From a bacterium (GTDB lineage: Bacteria; Pseudomonadota; Alphaproteobacteria; Caulobacterales; Hyphomonadaceae), in NCBI GenBank assembly GCA_016125045.1, contig WGML01000002.1, positions 124,001 to 188,000 of the forward strand: 64,000 nt of DNA. The letters are read 5' to 3'. Below the pieces are notes generated by a model. The model saw only the letters and a program-made list of their open reading frames with translations. It had not been told where the DNA came from and ran no database searches. The translations under genes and the position numbers were made by a program. Positions 17,944-28,502 of this stretch are shown in pieces (position 1 is the stretch's first letter; each line of letters starts with the position of its first letter).

Positions 17944-18990
17944 TCACCTGCCCGCGGCGCGATCGCGCGCGCGACGAAGCGTGTCCGCCGCTGACTCAGG
18001 TGTGATGTCCCGTTGCGGCGTTCCCAGCATTTCGAATCCCACCATGTATTTGCGCACGTCCGCCGAGCGCAGCAGCGGCGGATAGAAATGGGCGTGCAGG
18101 CCGAAGCCCGGCCAGTCCTCGCCGCCCGCTGGCTTCGGCCTCTGGTGCCAGCCGAATGTATAGGGGAAGGCTGTGTCGAACACGGCGTCATAGGTTCGCC
18201 CGACGCTCTGCAGCAGTCCCGCAAGATCGCGCTGCTCGGCGCGCGTGAGGTCGGTCAGGGCGCCCACGGGCCTGCGACTCAGCACGAGCAGTTCGAACGG
18301 CCACGCCGCCCAGAACGGTACCAGCGCCACCCATCCTTCCGTTTCGACCACGATGCGTTCGCCGAGCCGGGTCTCACGGTCGAGATAATCGGCGAGCAGG
18401 GGGCGGCCGGTGCGACGATGATAGTCCCTCTGCCGCTCGGCTTCCCGGCGCAGCTCCTGCGGAATGCTGCTCGTCGCCCAGATCTGTCCATGCGGGTGGG
18501 GGTTGCTTGCGCCCATCATCGCGCCGCGGTTCTCAAAAATCGTCACAGCCGCAACGTCGCCTCGGGACATCAGGGCCTCGGTCTCCGTACTCCAGGCGAC
18601 GACCACGGCTTCAGCCTGCGCTTTGGCGAGGCCTGCGAATGCGAGGTCATGCGCTGGTGAGTAGCAGATGACCCTGCACACACCCGTTTCCGGTTCAGCG
18701 ACCAGAAGCCCGTCAACGTCTGCGCGGTCGCCCGCATCGGACCGAGATAGCAGCGCCGGAAAGTCGTTGTCGAAGACGTAGACGCCCCCATAGGCGGGGT
18801 TCACCACGCCGCCCGCCCTCGCATTGCCGGGACAGAGATAGCATCCGGGGTCATGCGACACACGCTCGGGCGCCGCGGGCCTTGTGGTCGCGCCCTGCCA
18901 TGGGCGGCTCAGGCGGTGCGGCGAGACGAGCACCCAGTCGCCCGTCAGCGGGTTCAGCCTTCGGTGCGGATGTCCGGGGGCATCGGTCAT
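17944..18990 (-). CDS. galT: Galactose-1-phosphate uridylyltransferase
   Basis: A 348-residue Leloir-pathway enzyme that exchanges galactose 1-phosphate with UDP-glucose. The catalytic HPH motif is in SNPHPHGQIW (His165, His167; His167 is the nucleophile by family precedent), and the metal-binding pair CYLC lies at 50-53. ATG 18990 (MTDAPGHPHRRLNP) is preferred to an ATG three codons earlier. It follows galK by 24 bases and is presumably co-transcribed with it. Confidence 0.94.
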   Translation of the reverse strand: MTDAPGHPHRRLNPLTGDWVLVSPHRLSRPWQGATTRPAAPERVSHDPGCYLCPGNARAGGVVNPAYGGVYVFDNDFPALLSRSDAGDRADVDGLLVAEPETGVCRVICYSPAHDLAFAGLAKAQAEAVVVAWSTETEALMSRGDVAAVTIFENRGAMMGASNPHPHGQIWATSSIPQELRREAERQRDYHRRTGRPLLADYLDRETRLGERIVVETEGWVALVPFWAAWPFELLVLSRRPVGALTDLTRAEQRDLAGLLQSVGRTYDAVFDTAFPYTFGWHQRPKPAGGEDWPGFGLHAHFYPPLLRSADVRKYMVGFEMLGTPQRDITPESAADTLRRARDRAAGR

Positions 18991-19014
18991 GGCGCGCATG
19001 TCAACATTGGGCGG

Positions 19015-20184
19015 TCATCCGCCGACCTCGTGCACCCCGCCCGCGGTCTCGCAGACGAAGGAGGCAGCCTCCAGTCCGGTGGCGTCACGATAGCCGGCGG
19101 CGATGGCCCTCCCTGCAACCTCGGCGGCCGACCCAGGCACAAGCGCGATCACCACCCCGCCGAAACCGCCGCCCATCTGCCGGGCGCCCAGCACGTCCGG
19201 CGTTTCCTGCGCAATCGCCGCCAGGATGTCGGTCTGCTGGCATGTCACCTCAAAATCGTCTCGCAGGCTCGCATGGGAGGCGGACATCAGCCGCCCGAGC
19301 TCGGCGCCGTCCGATCGGGCCAAGGCCTCAGCCGCGAGACGAACCCGCGCCGTCTCGCTGACGACATGGCGGGTCCGGCGATAGAGCGTCGGCGGCAGCG
19401 CCGACGGCGGCAGGTCAGTGGGCGCAAGCGCGAGCCAGTCGATCCCGAGCCGACGCTGCGCCTCTTCGCATTCCGCCCGGCGTTGCGCGTAGCCGCCGTC
19501 GACAAGCTGGTGGCGCACGCCGCTGTCGATGACGAGGAAGGCGAGGCCAGGCGGGATGGGGGTCGGCGTGAAGGTGAGCGTGAGACAGTCGAGGATGACG
19601 GCGCGGCCCGCCTGCCCATGCACCGCGATGAACTGGTCCATCAAGCCGCAGGGCATCCCGACATAGGTCGCCTCCGCGCTTCGTGCGATCGAAGCGAGCC
19701 GCATCGGCTCCACCGTTTCGCCGGAGAGCGCGATCAACGCCGCCGCAACCGACACTTCGAGCGCAGCAGATGAACTGAGCCCCGCGCCTTCCGGCACGTC
19801 GCCGCCGACGAGGATGTCGGACGGCGGCGGCGAGATCCCCGCATCGGCTAGCGCTGCGATGACGCCCGCCACATAGTCCCGCCAGTCGCCATGCCGTTCG
19901 AACCGGGGCGCAAGGTCGAAGACCTCGACCCTGTCCGAACCCGTCCGGTTCAGTGAGGCTGCGCGAAATATCCCCCTACCGTTCGGGGCGACCGCGGCGG
20001 CGCACGAGCGATTGATCGCGGCGGGAGCGACCCAGCCGCCCACATGATCCGTGTGATCGCCGATGATGTTGATGCGCCCGGGCGCGCGAAACACGCGCGG
20101 AACGCCGCCGAAACGCGACTGAAACTCGCGTCTGACTTCGCCTGCGGGGTCGGGTATCCGCCTGATGTCGTTGGCCTTGTTCAC
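19015..20184 (-). CDS. galK: Galactokinase
   Basis: A 389-residue GHMP kinase that phosphorylates galactose at C1. The galactokinase signature [15 protein letters not shown] (residues 36-50) has Asp in place of the usual Glu before HTD, a mild variation. The ATP-binding loop [11 protein letters not shown] and the C-terminal [11 protein letters not shown] motif are present. It starts with GTG 20184 behind AAGG. It is divergent from the GH42 gene, with only 51 bases between the two starts, so the promoters overlap. Confidence 0.94.
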   Translation of the reverse strand: MNKANDIRRIPDPAGEVRREFQSRFGGVPRVFRAPGRINIIGDHTDHVGGWVAPAAINRSCAAAVAPNGRGIFRAASLNRTGSDRVEVFDLAPRFERHGDWRDYVAGVIAALADAGISPPPSDILVGGDVPEGAGLSSSAALEVSVAAALIALSGETVEPMRLASIARSAEATYVGMPCGLMDQFIAVHGQAGRAVILDCLTLTFTPTPIPPGLAFLVIDSGVRHQLVDGGYAQRRAECEEAQRRLGIDWLALAPTDLPPSALPPTLYRRTRHVVSETARVRLAAEALARSDGAELGRLMSASHASLRDDFEVTCQQTDILAAIAQETPDVLGARQMGGGFGGVVIALVPGSAAEVAGRAIAAGYRDATGLEAASFVCETAGGVHEVGG

Positions 20185-20235
20185 GGCGCAGCCTTAATAC
20201 GTATCCCACATCCAGAGGAAGGGGTCGCCCCGGTC

Positions 20236-22206
20236 ATGAAGCTCGGCGTCTGTTACTATCCCGAACACTGGCCCGAGGCGCAGTGGGCGCAGGACGCTTC
20301 GGCGATGGCCGAACTCGGCCTCACCTTCGTCCGCATCGCCGAGTTCGCCTGGAGCCGCATCGAACCGGACCCGGGTCGATACGACTGGGGATGGCTCGAC
20401 CAGGCCGTGGACACGCTGGGCGCCGCCGGGCTCAGGATCGTCATGTGCACGCCGACGGCGACGCCGCCGAAATGGCTCATCGATGCGCACCCGGACGTCC
20501 TCGCGGTGGGGGTGGACGGCCGCCCGCGGCGCTTCGGGTCACGCCGCCATTATTGCTTTTCGAGCCGCACCTACCGCGCTCATTCGCAACAGATCACGCG
20601 GGCTGTCGCCGAGCGCTATGGGCGCCATCCCGCCGTCGCTGCCTGGCAGACCGACAATGAGTACGGCTGCCACGATACGGTTCTGTCCTACTCACAAAGC
20701 GCCGCCGCCGCTTTCCGCGCCTGGCTCTCCGCGCGCTATGTCTCCATCGACGATCTCAATCGCGGCTGGGGGAATGTCTTCTGGAGCCAGGAATACCGGT
20801 CATTCGAACAGATCGATCCGCCGATTGGAACCGTGACCGAAGCAAATCCAGCCCACCGGCTCGACTATCAACGGTTCGCGTCCGACGAAGTCGCGTCCTT
20901 CAATCGCGAACAGATCGGCATCCTGAGGGAGCTCTCGCCGGACCGGGACATCCTGCACAATTTCATGGGGGCGACCTTATCCTTCGATCACTTCAAGGTC
21001 GGGGCCGATCTCGATGCAGCAAGCTGGGACAGCTATCCACTCGGCTTCCTGCAGCAGGGCGCGTGGCCGGAAGACACCAAGCTCCGCTTCATGCGTCAGG
21101 GGCATCCCGACTTCACCGCCCTGCACCATGACCTTTATCGCGCCTGCGGGCGCGGACGCTGGTGGGTGATGGAGCAACAACCCGGCCCTGTGAACTGGGC
21201 GAAATGGAACCCGGCCCCGCTTCCGGGCATGGTCCGCGCCTGGACGCTGGAAGCCTTCGCGCACGGCGCGGAAGTGGTCTCTTATTTTCGCTGGCGGCAG
21301 GCGCCTTTCGCCCAGGAGCAGATGCACGCGGGCCTCCACACTCCGGACGGAGCTCGCGCTGCTGCATGGGACGAGGCCGCGGCGGCGGTGAAGGCCCTGC
21401 ACGCGTTGGCGGACAAGCGCGCGGCGGGGACTTGTCTCGATATGCGGCCAGCGCCGGTCGCGCTCGTCTTTGACTATGCGGCTCACTGGATGTTCGACAT
21501 TCAGCCCCAGGGTGCGGACTTTGATTATCTGCAACTCGTCCTGACCTTTTACGGCGCATTGCGGCGTCTTGGGCTCGACGTCGACATGATCCCGCCCGGC
21601 GCGCCCCTGACCGGCCGAAGACTGGTGGTGGCTCCGAGCCTTCCAGTCGTTGAACCATCGCTCGCGAGCGCGTTCGAAGCATTTGAGGGCTCCCTCGTGA
21701 TCGGCCCCCGATCGGGCTCAAAAACCTCTGCATTTCAAATACCTGACGGGCTGTCGCCGGGTCCGCTCCGTCGGCTCCTCCCCATACGCGTGGCCGCCGT
21801 CGAGAGCCTGCCGCCCGGTTGGGCCGAGGCCGGCGCACATCCGGTCCGACGCTGGCTTGAGCATGTCGAGCCAAACCCCAACGCCGACCTCTCGGTCGAT
21901 GCGCGGACCGCGGCGGGCAAACCGATCTGGCTGAATACCGGCCGAGTTCATTATATCGCCGCCTGGCCGGACGGGGATTTGCTCGATGCGGTGCTGCGCC
22001 GGGCGTGCGGCGACGTTGGACTGCCCGTTCTCGATCTGCCGGACCACCTGCGCCTGCGTCGCCGAGGCGACGTCCGGTTTGCGCTGAACTACGACGCTGC
22101 CCCGCTGGATCTTGCCGCCCACATCCCGGGGATCGCGGAACGGGAATTCGTCATCGGCGACACGCGTCTGGGGCCGGCGGGCGTCGCTGCCTGGATCGAT
22201 CCGTGA
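20236..22206 (+). CDS. Beta-galactosidase, glycoside hydrolase family 42
   Basis: A 656-residue GH42 enzyme. The TIM barrel begins at once ([17 protein letters not shown]); the acid/base Glu is in QTDNEYG (Glu142) and the nucleophile in WWVMEQQPG (Glu313). The trimerisation domain (from about residue 390) and the small C-terminal beta domain follow. No signal peptide, so it acts in the cytoplasm on imported beta-galactosides. Longer starts would overlap galK; ATG 20236 has GAGGAAGGGG upstream. Its product galactose feeds galM, galK and galT of the same cluster. Confidence 0.93.
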   Translation: MKLGVCYYPEHWPEAQWAQDASAMAELGLTFVRIAEFAWSRIEPDPGRYDWGWLDQAVDTLGAAGLRIVMCTPTATPPKWLIDAHPDVLAVGVDGRPRRFGSRRHYCFSSRTYRAHSQQITRAVAERYGRHPAVAAWQTDNEYGCHDTVLSYSQSAAAAFRAWLSARYVSIDDLNRGWGNVFWSQEYRSFEQIDPPIGTVTEANPAHRLDYQRFASDEVASFNREQIGILRELSPDRDILHNFMGATLSFDHFKVGADLDAASWDSYPLGFLQQGAWPEDTKLRFMRQGHPDFTALHHDLYRACGRGRWWVMEQQPGPVNWAKWNPAPLPGMVRAWTLEAFAHGAEVVSYFRWRQAPFAQEQMHAGLHTPDGARAAAWDEAAAAVKALHALADKRAAGTCLDMRPAPVALVFDYAAHWMFDIQPQGADFDYLQLVLTFYGALRRLGLDVDMIPPGAPLTGRRLVVAPSLPVVEPSLASAFEAFEGSLVIGPRSGSKTSAFQIPDGLSPGPLRRLLPIRVAAVESLPPGWAEAGAHPVRRWLEHVEPNPNADLSVDARTAAGKPIWLNTGRVHYIAAWPDGDLLDAVLRRACGDVGLPVLDLPDHLRLRRRGDVRFALNYDAAPLDLAAHIPGIAEREFVIGDTRLGPAGVAAWIDP

Positions 22207-22214
22207 ATGAAGGT

Positions 22215-24347
22215 TCAGACCCGGCGAACGTGAACCAGCCACGCCGTCAGCGGGTCGCCCACCGGAAGCGGAAGGCCGGCGTTTAGCAGCACCGCACCGT
22301 CGAAAGTCCTCGGTGAGGTCCACGTCGCCGCATCGGTCAGCCTGCGGCGCGCCGCTTCAGGCCAAGGCGGCGGCAGCTCGATCGAATACCTCGCCTCCGG
22401 ATCGAGCCCCCTGAGCCGGATGGGGGCAGACGGCAGGGAGGCTGCCTCATCGTCCCTGAAGACGCCGACAAGCTGCTCCACCCCATCTCGGGCGCATGAT
22501 GCCCAGACAACTGCGCCGTCCGTCGTCACGGAGGTGCTGCGAACCCCAGAATGCAATAGGGTCCGGAACTGCTTGTACAGGGCGATATGGCGGGCGAGCA
22601 TTTCCCGGTCCGTTGCGGGAAGCTTTCTCGGATCGAGCTCCACGCCCATGTGGCCGAACATCGAGACGCGGGCGCGAAACAGCATCGGCGCGGACCGCCC
22701 GGTTATCGGGTTGGGGCTCGCCCCGACATGCGCGCCCATCGCCTCGGGCGGCGTCAGAAGCCCGGTCCAGCTCTGGATTCGCAACCGATCCACCGCGTCG
22801 GTTGAGTCGCTCGGCCACACCCTGACCGCGCGGCTCAGCAGGCCAAAATCAACTCTCGCCCCGCCCGACGCGCACGCTTCGATCTCGACCGCCGGATGGC
22901 GCGCGCGAACGCTGTCCATGAGCTCAAGTCCGCCCTCGACGATGGCGCCGGCGGCGGGGCGGCCGTCGCTGACGGCGGGGAAGATGAACCGGTTGCAGTC
23001 CCACTTGATGTAGCTGATCGGGTAGGTCGTCAGCAGTGAGTCGAGCATGCCGGCGATGTGGTCGCGCACGTCCGGCCGCGAGACGTCGAGCCACAGCTGA
23101 TTGCGCATGGTCGGGCGCGCCGCGCCTTCAGCGTGGACGCACCAGTCGGGGTGACGGCGATAAAGGTCGCTTTCGGGGTTCACCATTTCGGGTTCGACCC
23201 AGAGTCCGAACGACATGCCGCGCGCCTGAACGGCCGCGATGACCGGACCGAGACCGTTGGGGAACTTTGTAGGGTCCGGCCGCCAGTCTCCGAGCGCGGA
23301 CCCGTCATTCGCCCGGCCTGAGAACCATCCGTCGTCTACGACGAAGCGCTCGACGCCAATCGCCGCCGCCGCGCCGGCGAGTTCGATCAGGGTCGCTTCG
23401 TCGACATCGAAGCCGACAGCCTCCCATGTGTTCAGGTGAACCGGACGCGGCAGGCGTGAGGCCGCGGGCAGAAGGCGTTCTCGAACATATGCGTGAGCGT
23501 GCGTGGAGACCGTGTTCAGTCCTTCGCCAGAGTAGAACGCATAGGCGTTCGGCGTCGTTCTGGACGATCCGGGCGCGATGACCACCTCTCCGGGAGCAAA
23601 ACGGGGCCCAAGCGATGCGCAGCGCTGGCCGTCCGGGAGGGTCTCGACCGCAAGCGTGTGCGGACCGCTCCAGCCAAGATGCAGCGCGATCACCCGTCCT
23701 TGATCGAACGTCGCGCCCGCGTCGCCGACAACAAAGCTCGATCCACGAAATCCGGTCCGCCCAGTGCGATCGGTTTGCTTCCAAATACCGGGAGGGGCGC
23801 GGAAGCGATGAGGACGCGCCTCCTTCGCCCAGTCGCCGTCGAAGGCGATGATGTCACCCGCCCAGTCCGGCAGCGGCAGATGGATCGCCGCAACTCGGGC
23901 GAGATGGAAAGGTTGTGATGCGTTGTTGGTGATCCGCGCCGAGCAGACCAGCGCGCCCGTATCCGAGTCCAGCCTCCACGACAGTGCAACGGCGAGACGG
24001 AGACGGTTGTCGACCAGCTCGATCAGGATCGTGTTGTCTTGCAGGCCAGTTCGAGCCGACGACCAGCCAATGGCCGCTTCGAGACCGTCCTCGAAACAGC
24101 CCTCGACCGCCGGCGTCCCCATCCAGCCGAAGCCGTCGGTCGGGTACACCAAGCGCGCGGAGGGCGGCGCGTCCGGCGTGGATTCCCGCGGGCCGCTTGT
24201 CTGAAGGGCGTCCAGATCGGCGAGGTTTGTATTCGGCGGCAGGGCCGGCCCGAAATGCACCAGGCGCACCTCGCCCGCCTGGTCGCAGGCCAGCGCCAGC
24301 GTCCGGCCGCCGCCATCGATACGCTGGTACTCGACCACCTTTGTCAC
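22215..24347 (-). CDS. Alpha-galactosidase, glycoside hydrolase family 36
   Basis: A 710-residue GH36 enzyme with an N-terminal beta-supersandwich and a TIM barrel. The nucleophile is in YIKWDCNRF (Asp450), the substrate-binding ECASGGARVD lies at 490-500, and the acid/base is expected in WPSDSTDAVDRL (Asp514). Cys451 precedes the conserved NR. No signal peptide, hence cytoplasmic cleavage of alpha-galactosides such as melibiose or raffinose. It begins with GTG 24347, divergent from the aldose epimerase gene and convergent with GH42 (8 bases between stops). Confidence 0.93.
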   Translation of the reverse strand: MTKVVEYQRIDGGGRTLALACDQAGEVRLVHFGPALPPNTNLADLDALQTSGPRESTPDAPPSARLVYPTDGFGWMGTPAVEGCFEDGLEAAIGWSSARTGLQDNTILIELVDNRLRLAVALSWRLDSDTGALVCSARITNNASQPFHLARVAAIHLPLPDWAGDIIAFDGDWAKEARPHRFRAPPGIWKQTDRTGRTGFRGSSFVVGDAGATFDQGRVIALHLGWSGPHTLAVETLPDGQRCASLGPRFAPGEVVIAPGSSRTTPNAYAFYSGEGLNTVSTHAHAYVRERLLPAASRLPRPVHLNTWEAVGFDVDEATLIELAGAAAAIGVERFVVDDGWFSGRANDGSALGDWRPDPTKFPNGLGPVIAAVQARGMSFGLWVEPEMVNPESDLYRRHPDWCVHAEGAARPTMRNQLWLDVSRPDVRDHIAGMLDSLLTTYPISYIKWDCNRFIFPAVSDGRPAAGAIVEGGLELMDSVRARHPAVEIEACASGGARVDFGLLSRAVRVWPSDSTDAVDRLRIQSWTGLLTPPEAMGAHVGASPNPITGRSAPMLFRARVSMFGHMGVELDPRKLPATDREMLARHIALYKQFRTLLHSGVRSTSVTTDGAVVWASCARDGVEQLVGVFRDDEAASLPSAPIRLRGLDPEARYSIELPPPWPEAARRRLTDAATWTSPRTFDGAVLLNAGLPLPVGDPLTAWLVHVRRV

Positions 24348-24428
24348 CTATCACTGACGCGTTGAATGCGTGTCGGGCGCGCGTCGCTGGGGAGTGTCGC
24401 GCATGCTTGGATCGAGGTCGAGGCGGAC

Positions 24429-25322
24429 ATGACGACGCTGCGACTTGCAACAGGCGGTTGGGAGATGGTGCTCGCGCCTCAGGTCGGCGGCGGCGTCGCC
24501 GCGCTCCGCTTCGCCGGCGGGGACGTTCTGCGAGAGGCGCTCCCGGGAGCGATCGAGTGCGGGGACGCGTCCGGGCTGTCCGAGTTTCCAATGCTGCCGA
24601 GCGTCAACTGCACGAACGGTGGGCGCTTTCCATGGGCTGGATCGATCGTCCGGCTGGTTGGCGGGTCGCAGACGCATCCGCTGGCCCTGCATGGGCTTGG
24701 CTGGCTCCTTCCCTGGGAGGTTGTCAACGCCACGGCTTCCCACGCCGAACTCCGGCTTGTTCACGGCGGCGAGGAAGCCTCGCCGTCGGCCTGGCCTTTC
24801 GCCTTCGAGGCGAGGCGGCAGTTCGACCTTAGGGACTCATTCGCCAGATTTGAGTTGTCCATCATCAACACTGGCTCGGAGTCCATGCCGGCGGCGATCG
24901 GTGTTCATCCCTACTTTCCGTCGGCCGGCCGGCGCTTGCGGGCGCGCGTCGCGTCCGGCTGGGAGACCGAGCGCGAACTGCCGGTTCGGCGAGGACTCGC
25001 CGGCGCTTGCCGGTCGCTCGCCGATGGGGCCGAGGCCGCGTCGCTGGCGCTTGATCATTGCTTCGCGGGATGGGACGGCGCCGCCCAAATTTCCTGGACT
25101 GAGGGGAATCGGCAAAGAACGATCGAGCTGGCCGCAAGCCCCAATGCCGGCTTCCTGCAAGTCTACACGCCGGTCGGCGGTGATCATTTCTGCATCGAAC
25201 CCCAGACGGCCATGCCCGATGCGCTGAACCGGATCGGAGAGGAGGGCGGGGCGGCTGTACTGGAGCCCGGACAGGACCTCACGGTCTGGATGCGGCTGTC
25301 CGTTCCAAACGGCGCGTCCTGA
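24429..25322 (+). CDS. Aldose 1-epimerase family protein
   Basis: A 297-residue galactose mutarotase-like beta-sandwich protein. The catalytic His residues lie in ALHGLGW and GVHPYFPS, and the catalytic Glu in FCIEPQTAMPDA. It interconverts alpha and beta anomers so that galactose released by beta-galactosidase becomes the alpha form used by GalK. The start ATG 24429 is chosen because the fold begins with TLRLATGGWEMVLAPQ and GAGG lies upstream; longer frames reach into the divergent GH36 promoter. Confidence 0.88.
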   Translation: MTTLRLATGGWEMVLAPQVGGGVAALRFAGGDVLREALPGAIECGDASGLSEFPMLPSVNCTNGGRFPWAGSIVRLVGGSQTHPLALHGLGWLLPWEVVNATASHAELRLVHGGEEASPSAWPFAFEARRQFDLRDSFARFELSIINTGSESMPAAIGVHPYFPSAGRRLRARVASGWETERELPVRRGLAGACRSLADGAEAASLALDHCFAGWDGAAQISWTEGNRQRTIELAASPNAGFLQVYTPVGGDHFCIEPQTAMPDALNRIGEEGGAAVLEPGQDLTVWMRLSVPNGAS

Positions 25323-25342
25323 GCCAAGGCGACCCGTCCGGC

Positions 25343-25690
25343 TCACACATCCACGATTACCTCGAAACCGCCGAAGATCATGCGCTTGCCGTCGAATGGC
25401 ATGGTCAACGCCGCCATTTCGGGATCGCTCATCATCTCACCCATCGCCTTGTCGGACGCGGCCCTTGACGGCCATTCGATCCAGCCGGTGACCACCGTCT
25501 CATCCGCTGTCTTCTTCACCGCGAGCGGGAACGAGGTCAGCTTGCCGGCCGGCACGTCGACGCCCCAGCATTCGACGACCCGGAGCGCGCCCTTTTGCTT
25601 GAACCACCGATCCATTTTGGTGGTCGTCTCGATGTACTCTTGCTTCCTGGTTGTCGGCACCGCCGCAACGAACGAGTTGATATAGGTCAT
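25343..25690 (-). CDS. DUF1428 family protein
   Basis: A 115-residue cytoplasmic protein of the DUF1428 (YbaA-like) family, a dimeric alpha/beta-barrel fold. It opens MTYINSFVAAVPTTRKQEY and holds the conserved WGVDVPAGKLTSFPLAVK and MPFDGKRMIFGGFE. GAGGAGGGACC just before ATG 25690 fixes the start. It lies between the galactose epimerase (convergent) and the sugar symporter (same strand, 52 bases upstream). Its biochemical role is not established, and a part in galactose use is not shown. Confidence 0.9.
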   Translation of the reverse strand: MTYINSFVAAVPTTRKQEYIETTTKMDRWFKQKGALRVVECWGVDVPAGKLTSFPLAVKKTADETVVTGWIEWPSRAASDKAMGEMMSDPEMAALTMPFDGKRMIFGGFEVIVDV

Positions 25691-25742
25691 CGGTCCCTCC
25701 TCACTTGTCTCCATCTCAACGGTCGCCGTTACCGCAGATACA

Positions 25743-27209
25743 CTACGCGGCCGCGCGCTTGAGGAACGGCGCCTCTGCGACCTTGCCGAAGACGATGTAG
25801 TTCACGGTCAGTCCGAACCCGATGCACGCAAAGAGCGTGACCGCCATTAGGTGAATGTAGTGGATGGTCGGGAAGACGAGGCCTAGTCCGGCGTTGAGCG
25901 GCGCGCCGAAGGTGAAGTAGCCGTAGAGCACGGTGCCGAACAGCAGCGCCCCTAGCGCCGCCCGCGCGTCCACATTTCGGAAGGCCAGTCCGAGGATGAA
26001 CGCCGAGAGGATCGGCATGGACAGAAGGCCATTCAACTGCTGGACGAGATTGATGATTGAATCAGCGCCCGAATAGATCGGAACGAACAGGATCGAGAGC
26101 ACCATGAAGACCAGCGAAATCTGCGTGTTGAGTCGCGCGACATCAGGCTTCGAGGTCAGGAATTTCTCGTGCAGGTCACAAACATAAAGAGTGACCGATG
26201 AGTTGAGGACCGACGTGTAGCTGGTGAGCACGGCGGCCGCCATGAAGGCCGCGAACGCGCCGGACATCCAGGGCGGCAGCACTTCGGCGACGATACGGCC
26301 ATAGGTGGCGTCCCCGAGATCGCCGAACAGTTTGAAGGCCACCACGCCGGGGATCACGACAACCGCCGGAACGATGAGCACGCGGATCGCCACGGCGGCG
26401 AGCACGCCCTTCTGGCCCTCGCGCAGGGTTGGGGCGGCCATCGCACGCTGGGTGATGGTCTGGTTGGTGCTCCAGTAAAACATCTGAATGAACGCCATTC
26501 CGGTGAGCAGCGTCGTCCAGGGGATCGCTGAGTCCGCGTCGCCGAACATGTTCAGGCGCTCGGGCGGAATCCCGGAGAGGTCGAAATCGATTGCGGCGAG
26601 CGCAAGCACGACGACCGCTATGGCGAGGCCGAGCACGCCGATCCCCGAAACGGTGTCATAGACCGCAACCGCCCGAAGCCCGCCGGTAATCGCATAGGCC
26701 GCTCCGACGATTGCGAGAATGGCCGCGATCAGGATCAGCGGCGCATCGAGACCGAACATCGTCTTGAGAAAAAGCGAGCTCGTGTAGAGCATGATCGGCA
26801 GATAGATGAAGATGTTCCCGAGCAGGAACAGGATCGACACCGCCGCGCGCAGGTGTTTGGAACCGTATTTTTTCTCCAGAAGTTCGGTCGTCGTCGTGCA
26901 GTTGTTGCGGTAGTAGATCGGCAGGAAGACGAAAGTCAGGATCAGCAGCCCGCCGATCGCGGCGATCTCCCACCAGGCCAGCAGCAGCATCTGGTTGCCG
27001 TTCATCCCGACGAGCTGATCGGTCGACAGGTTGGTGAGGGTGATCGAGCCCGCGATGAAGGGCCAGGTCAGGTTTCCGCCGGCGAGAAAGAACTCCTTGT
27101 TGGAGTCCGTCGAGCGGCCGCCCATCCGGCGCACCTGCCAGGCGGTCGCGAGCGCCATAGCCAAAGTCAGAGCGATGAACACGCCCCATTGAACACTGTC
27201 TGCCTGCAC
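25743..27209 (-). CDS. Sodium:solute symporter (SSS/SLC5), probable sugar transporter
   Basis: A 488-residue membrane protein with about thirteen hydrophobic helices and the SSS pattern: GGNLTWPFIAGSITLTNLSTDQLVG near the N-terminus and the conserved ITGGLRAVAVYDTV region. The sequence resembles the SGLT branch, which includes bacterial sodium/galactose carriers. Placed at the end of the galactoside cluster, it is the only transporter there and is the likely entry route for galactose or galactosides. ATG 27209 begins a normal N-terminal helix. Divergent from the VOC lipoprotein gene. Confidence 0.88.
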   Translation of the reverse strand: MQADSVQWGVFIALTLAMALATAWQVRRMGGRSTDSNKEFFLAGGNLTWPFIAGSITLTNLSTDQLVGMNGNQMLLLAWWEIAAIGGLLILTFVFLPIYYRNNCTTTTELLEKKYGSKHLRAAVSILFLLGNIFIYLPIMLYTSSLFLKTMFGLDAPLILIAAILAIVGAAYAITGGLRAVAVYDTVSGIGVLGLAIAVVVLALAAIDFDLSGIPPERLNMFGDADSAIPWTTLLTGMAFIQMFYWSTNQTITQRAMAAPTLREGQKGVLAAVAIRVLIVPAVVVIPGVVAFKLFGDLGDATYGRIVAEVLPPWMSGAFAAFMAAAVLTSYTSVLNSSVTLYVCDLHEKFLTSKPDVARLNTQISLVFMVLSILFVPIYSGADSIINLVQQLNGLLSMPILSAFILGLAFRNVDARAALGALLFGTVLYGYFTFGAPLNAGLGLVFPTIHYIHLMAVTLFACIGFGLTVNYIVFGKVAEAPFLKRAAA

Positions 27210-27374
27210 GGTCGCCCCGTCTCTCTGTTTCCGTCCCTTGCGCAGAGCTTAGGGGGTCCCAGCGTCGAGGCATAGGCCGCGCCGCGATGTTTCCCGGAGC
27301 GTGCAATCTGTGCGAGGCTGACGACAGATGGATCGCCGATGCAAACGGCGGCGAAGTGGCAGGAGGCGGCGCAT

Positions 27375-28502
27375 ATGGACAAAGTCATCAAGAGCCAGGT
27401 CGAGACCCTGATTGGCGCATCCTTGCCGACAGGTGAGCCGCGAACCCTTCGCCCGCGATCTGTGACCATGGCGGTGGTTGGCGGCGCCGCGCTCATGATA
27501 TCCGCGTGCGCGGCGCAGCCGTCTCCGGCGGCGACCGCTGCGACAACAGCCCCGACGGTCAACCCAGGTCCGTCGACCGTGCGCGGGGTGCATCACGTCG
27601 CGATCACCGTAACGGACCTCGATCGCTCGCTCGCCCTCTATCAGGGCGGGATCGGTCTCAAGCTCGACGCTCGGCGGAACATGACGGACGCCGGCGCGCT
27701 CGCCGAAGCCGCCGGGCGCAAGCGGCTGCGCGGTGAAGAGGCGATGCTGAGCGGGCCGAATGTGCGCATCCGTCTCATCTCGTATGCGTCCGCGATGCGG
27801 GAGACGGCCGAGGTGATGCCGGTGAGCGGACCGGGCTATACGCACATCTGTTTTCAGGGTCGTCACGACGATCCGATCTATCCGGCCGCGCTTGCCGCGG
27901 GCGCGACGCCGTTGACGCGCGGCGGGAAGCCGGTCGATCTTGCGAACACCGGATATCTCTACATGTACAATCGCGATCCCGACGGGGCGATGTTCGAGCT
28001 CGAGGAAGCGCTGAAGCCCCGCTTCTCCGAGCGCATGTGGGTGAGCCACGTCGCTCACGCGACACCCGACCTTGACCGGCTCGCCGGTTTCTACACTGCG
28101 GTGTTCGGGGTTGAGCAGAACCGAAAGCTCACCGGCCTCAAAGGGCCGACCTTCGATCAGACGTCCGGTCTGGACGGTGTGGTGGTCGCGGGCACGTGGA
28201 TCAACCTCAAGAACATCACGCTCGAATTCTGGGACTATGACTCGCCGCCGCCGGCTGGAAGTTCAGCCGAGCGGCCGATCACCGCGCCAGGCTATAGCTA
28301 TGTGATGTATGAGGTGGACGATCTCGACAACGAAATCCGCCGTGTCACGGCGGCGGGCGGGCGAATCGTCACGAAGGTGTCGGCGAAGGTGTCGCACCGC
28401 GAGGTGTTCGCCCGGGACCTCGACGGAAACCTGATCGGCCTGGTCGAAATGCCGGCCGATGATCCCTCGTCAGTCTCAGCCATGCGCGCCGCGGATCGAT
28501 AA
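27375..28502 (+). CDS. Two-domain VOC (glyoxalase/dioxygenase fold) lipoprotein
   Basis: A 375-residue protein with two vicinal-oxygen-chelate domains: the first from about residue 67 (VHHVAITVTDLDRSLALY), the second from about 215 (MWVSHVAHATPDLDRLAGFY). Unusually for this fold it has a lipoprotein signal, VGGAALMISAC (Cys45), after a long N-terminal extension. AGGAGG sits ten bases before ATG 27375; a later ATG at 27468 would give a normal-length signal and is possible. The metal site and substrate cannot be assigned. It stands alone between the galactose and phosphonate clusters. Confidence 0.8.
   Translation: MDKVIKSQVETLIGASLPTGEPRTLRPRSVTMAVVGGAALMISACAAQPSPAATAATTAPTVNPGPSTVRGVHHVAITVTDLDRSLALYQGGIGLKLDARRNMTDAGALAEAAGRKRLRGEEAMLSGPNVRIRLISYASAMRETAEVMPVSGPGYTHICFQGRHDDPIYPAALAAGATPLTRGGKPVDLANTGYLYMYNRDPDGAMFELEEALKPRFSERMWVSHVAHATPDLDRLAGFYTAVFGVEQNRKLTGLKGPTFDQTSGLDGVVVAGTWINLKNITLEFWDYDSPPPAGSSAERPITAPGYSYVMYEVDDLDNEIRRVTAAGGRIVTKVSAKVSHREVFARDLDGNLIGLVEMPADDPSSVSAMRAADR

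Noticed and set aside
25343-25690. DUF1428 as a functional part of galactose use
   Set aside because: Position alone; the family occurs in many unrelated contexts.
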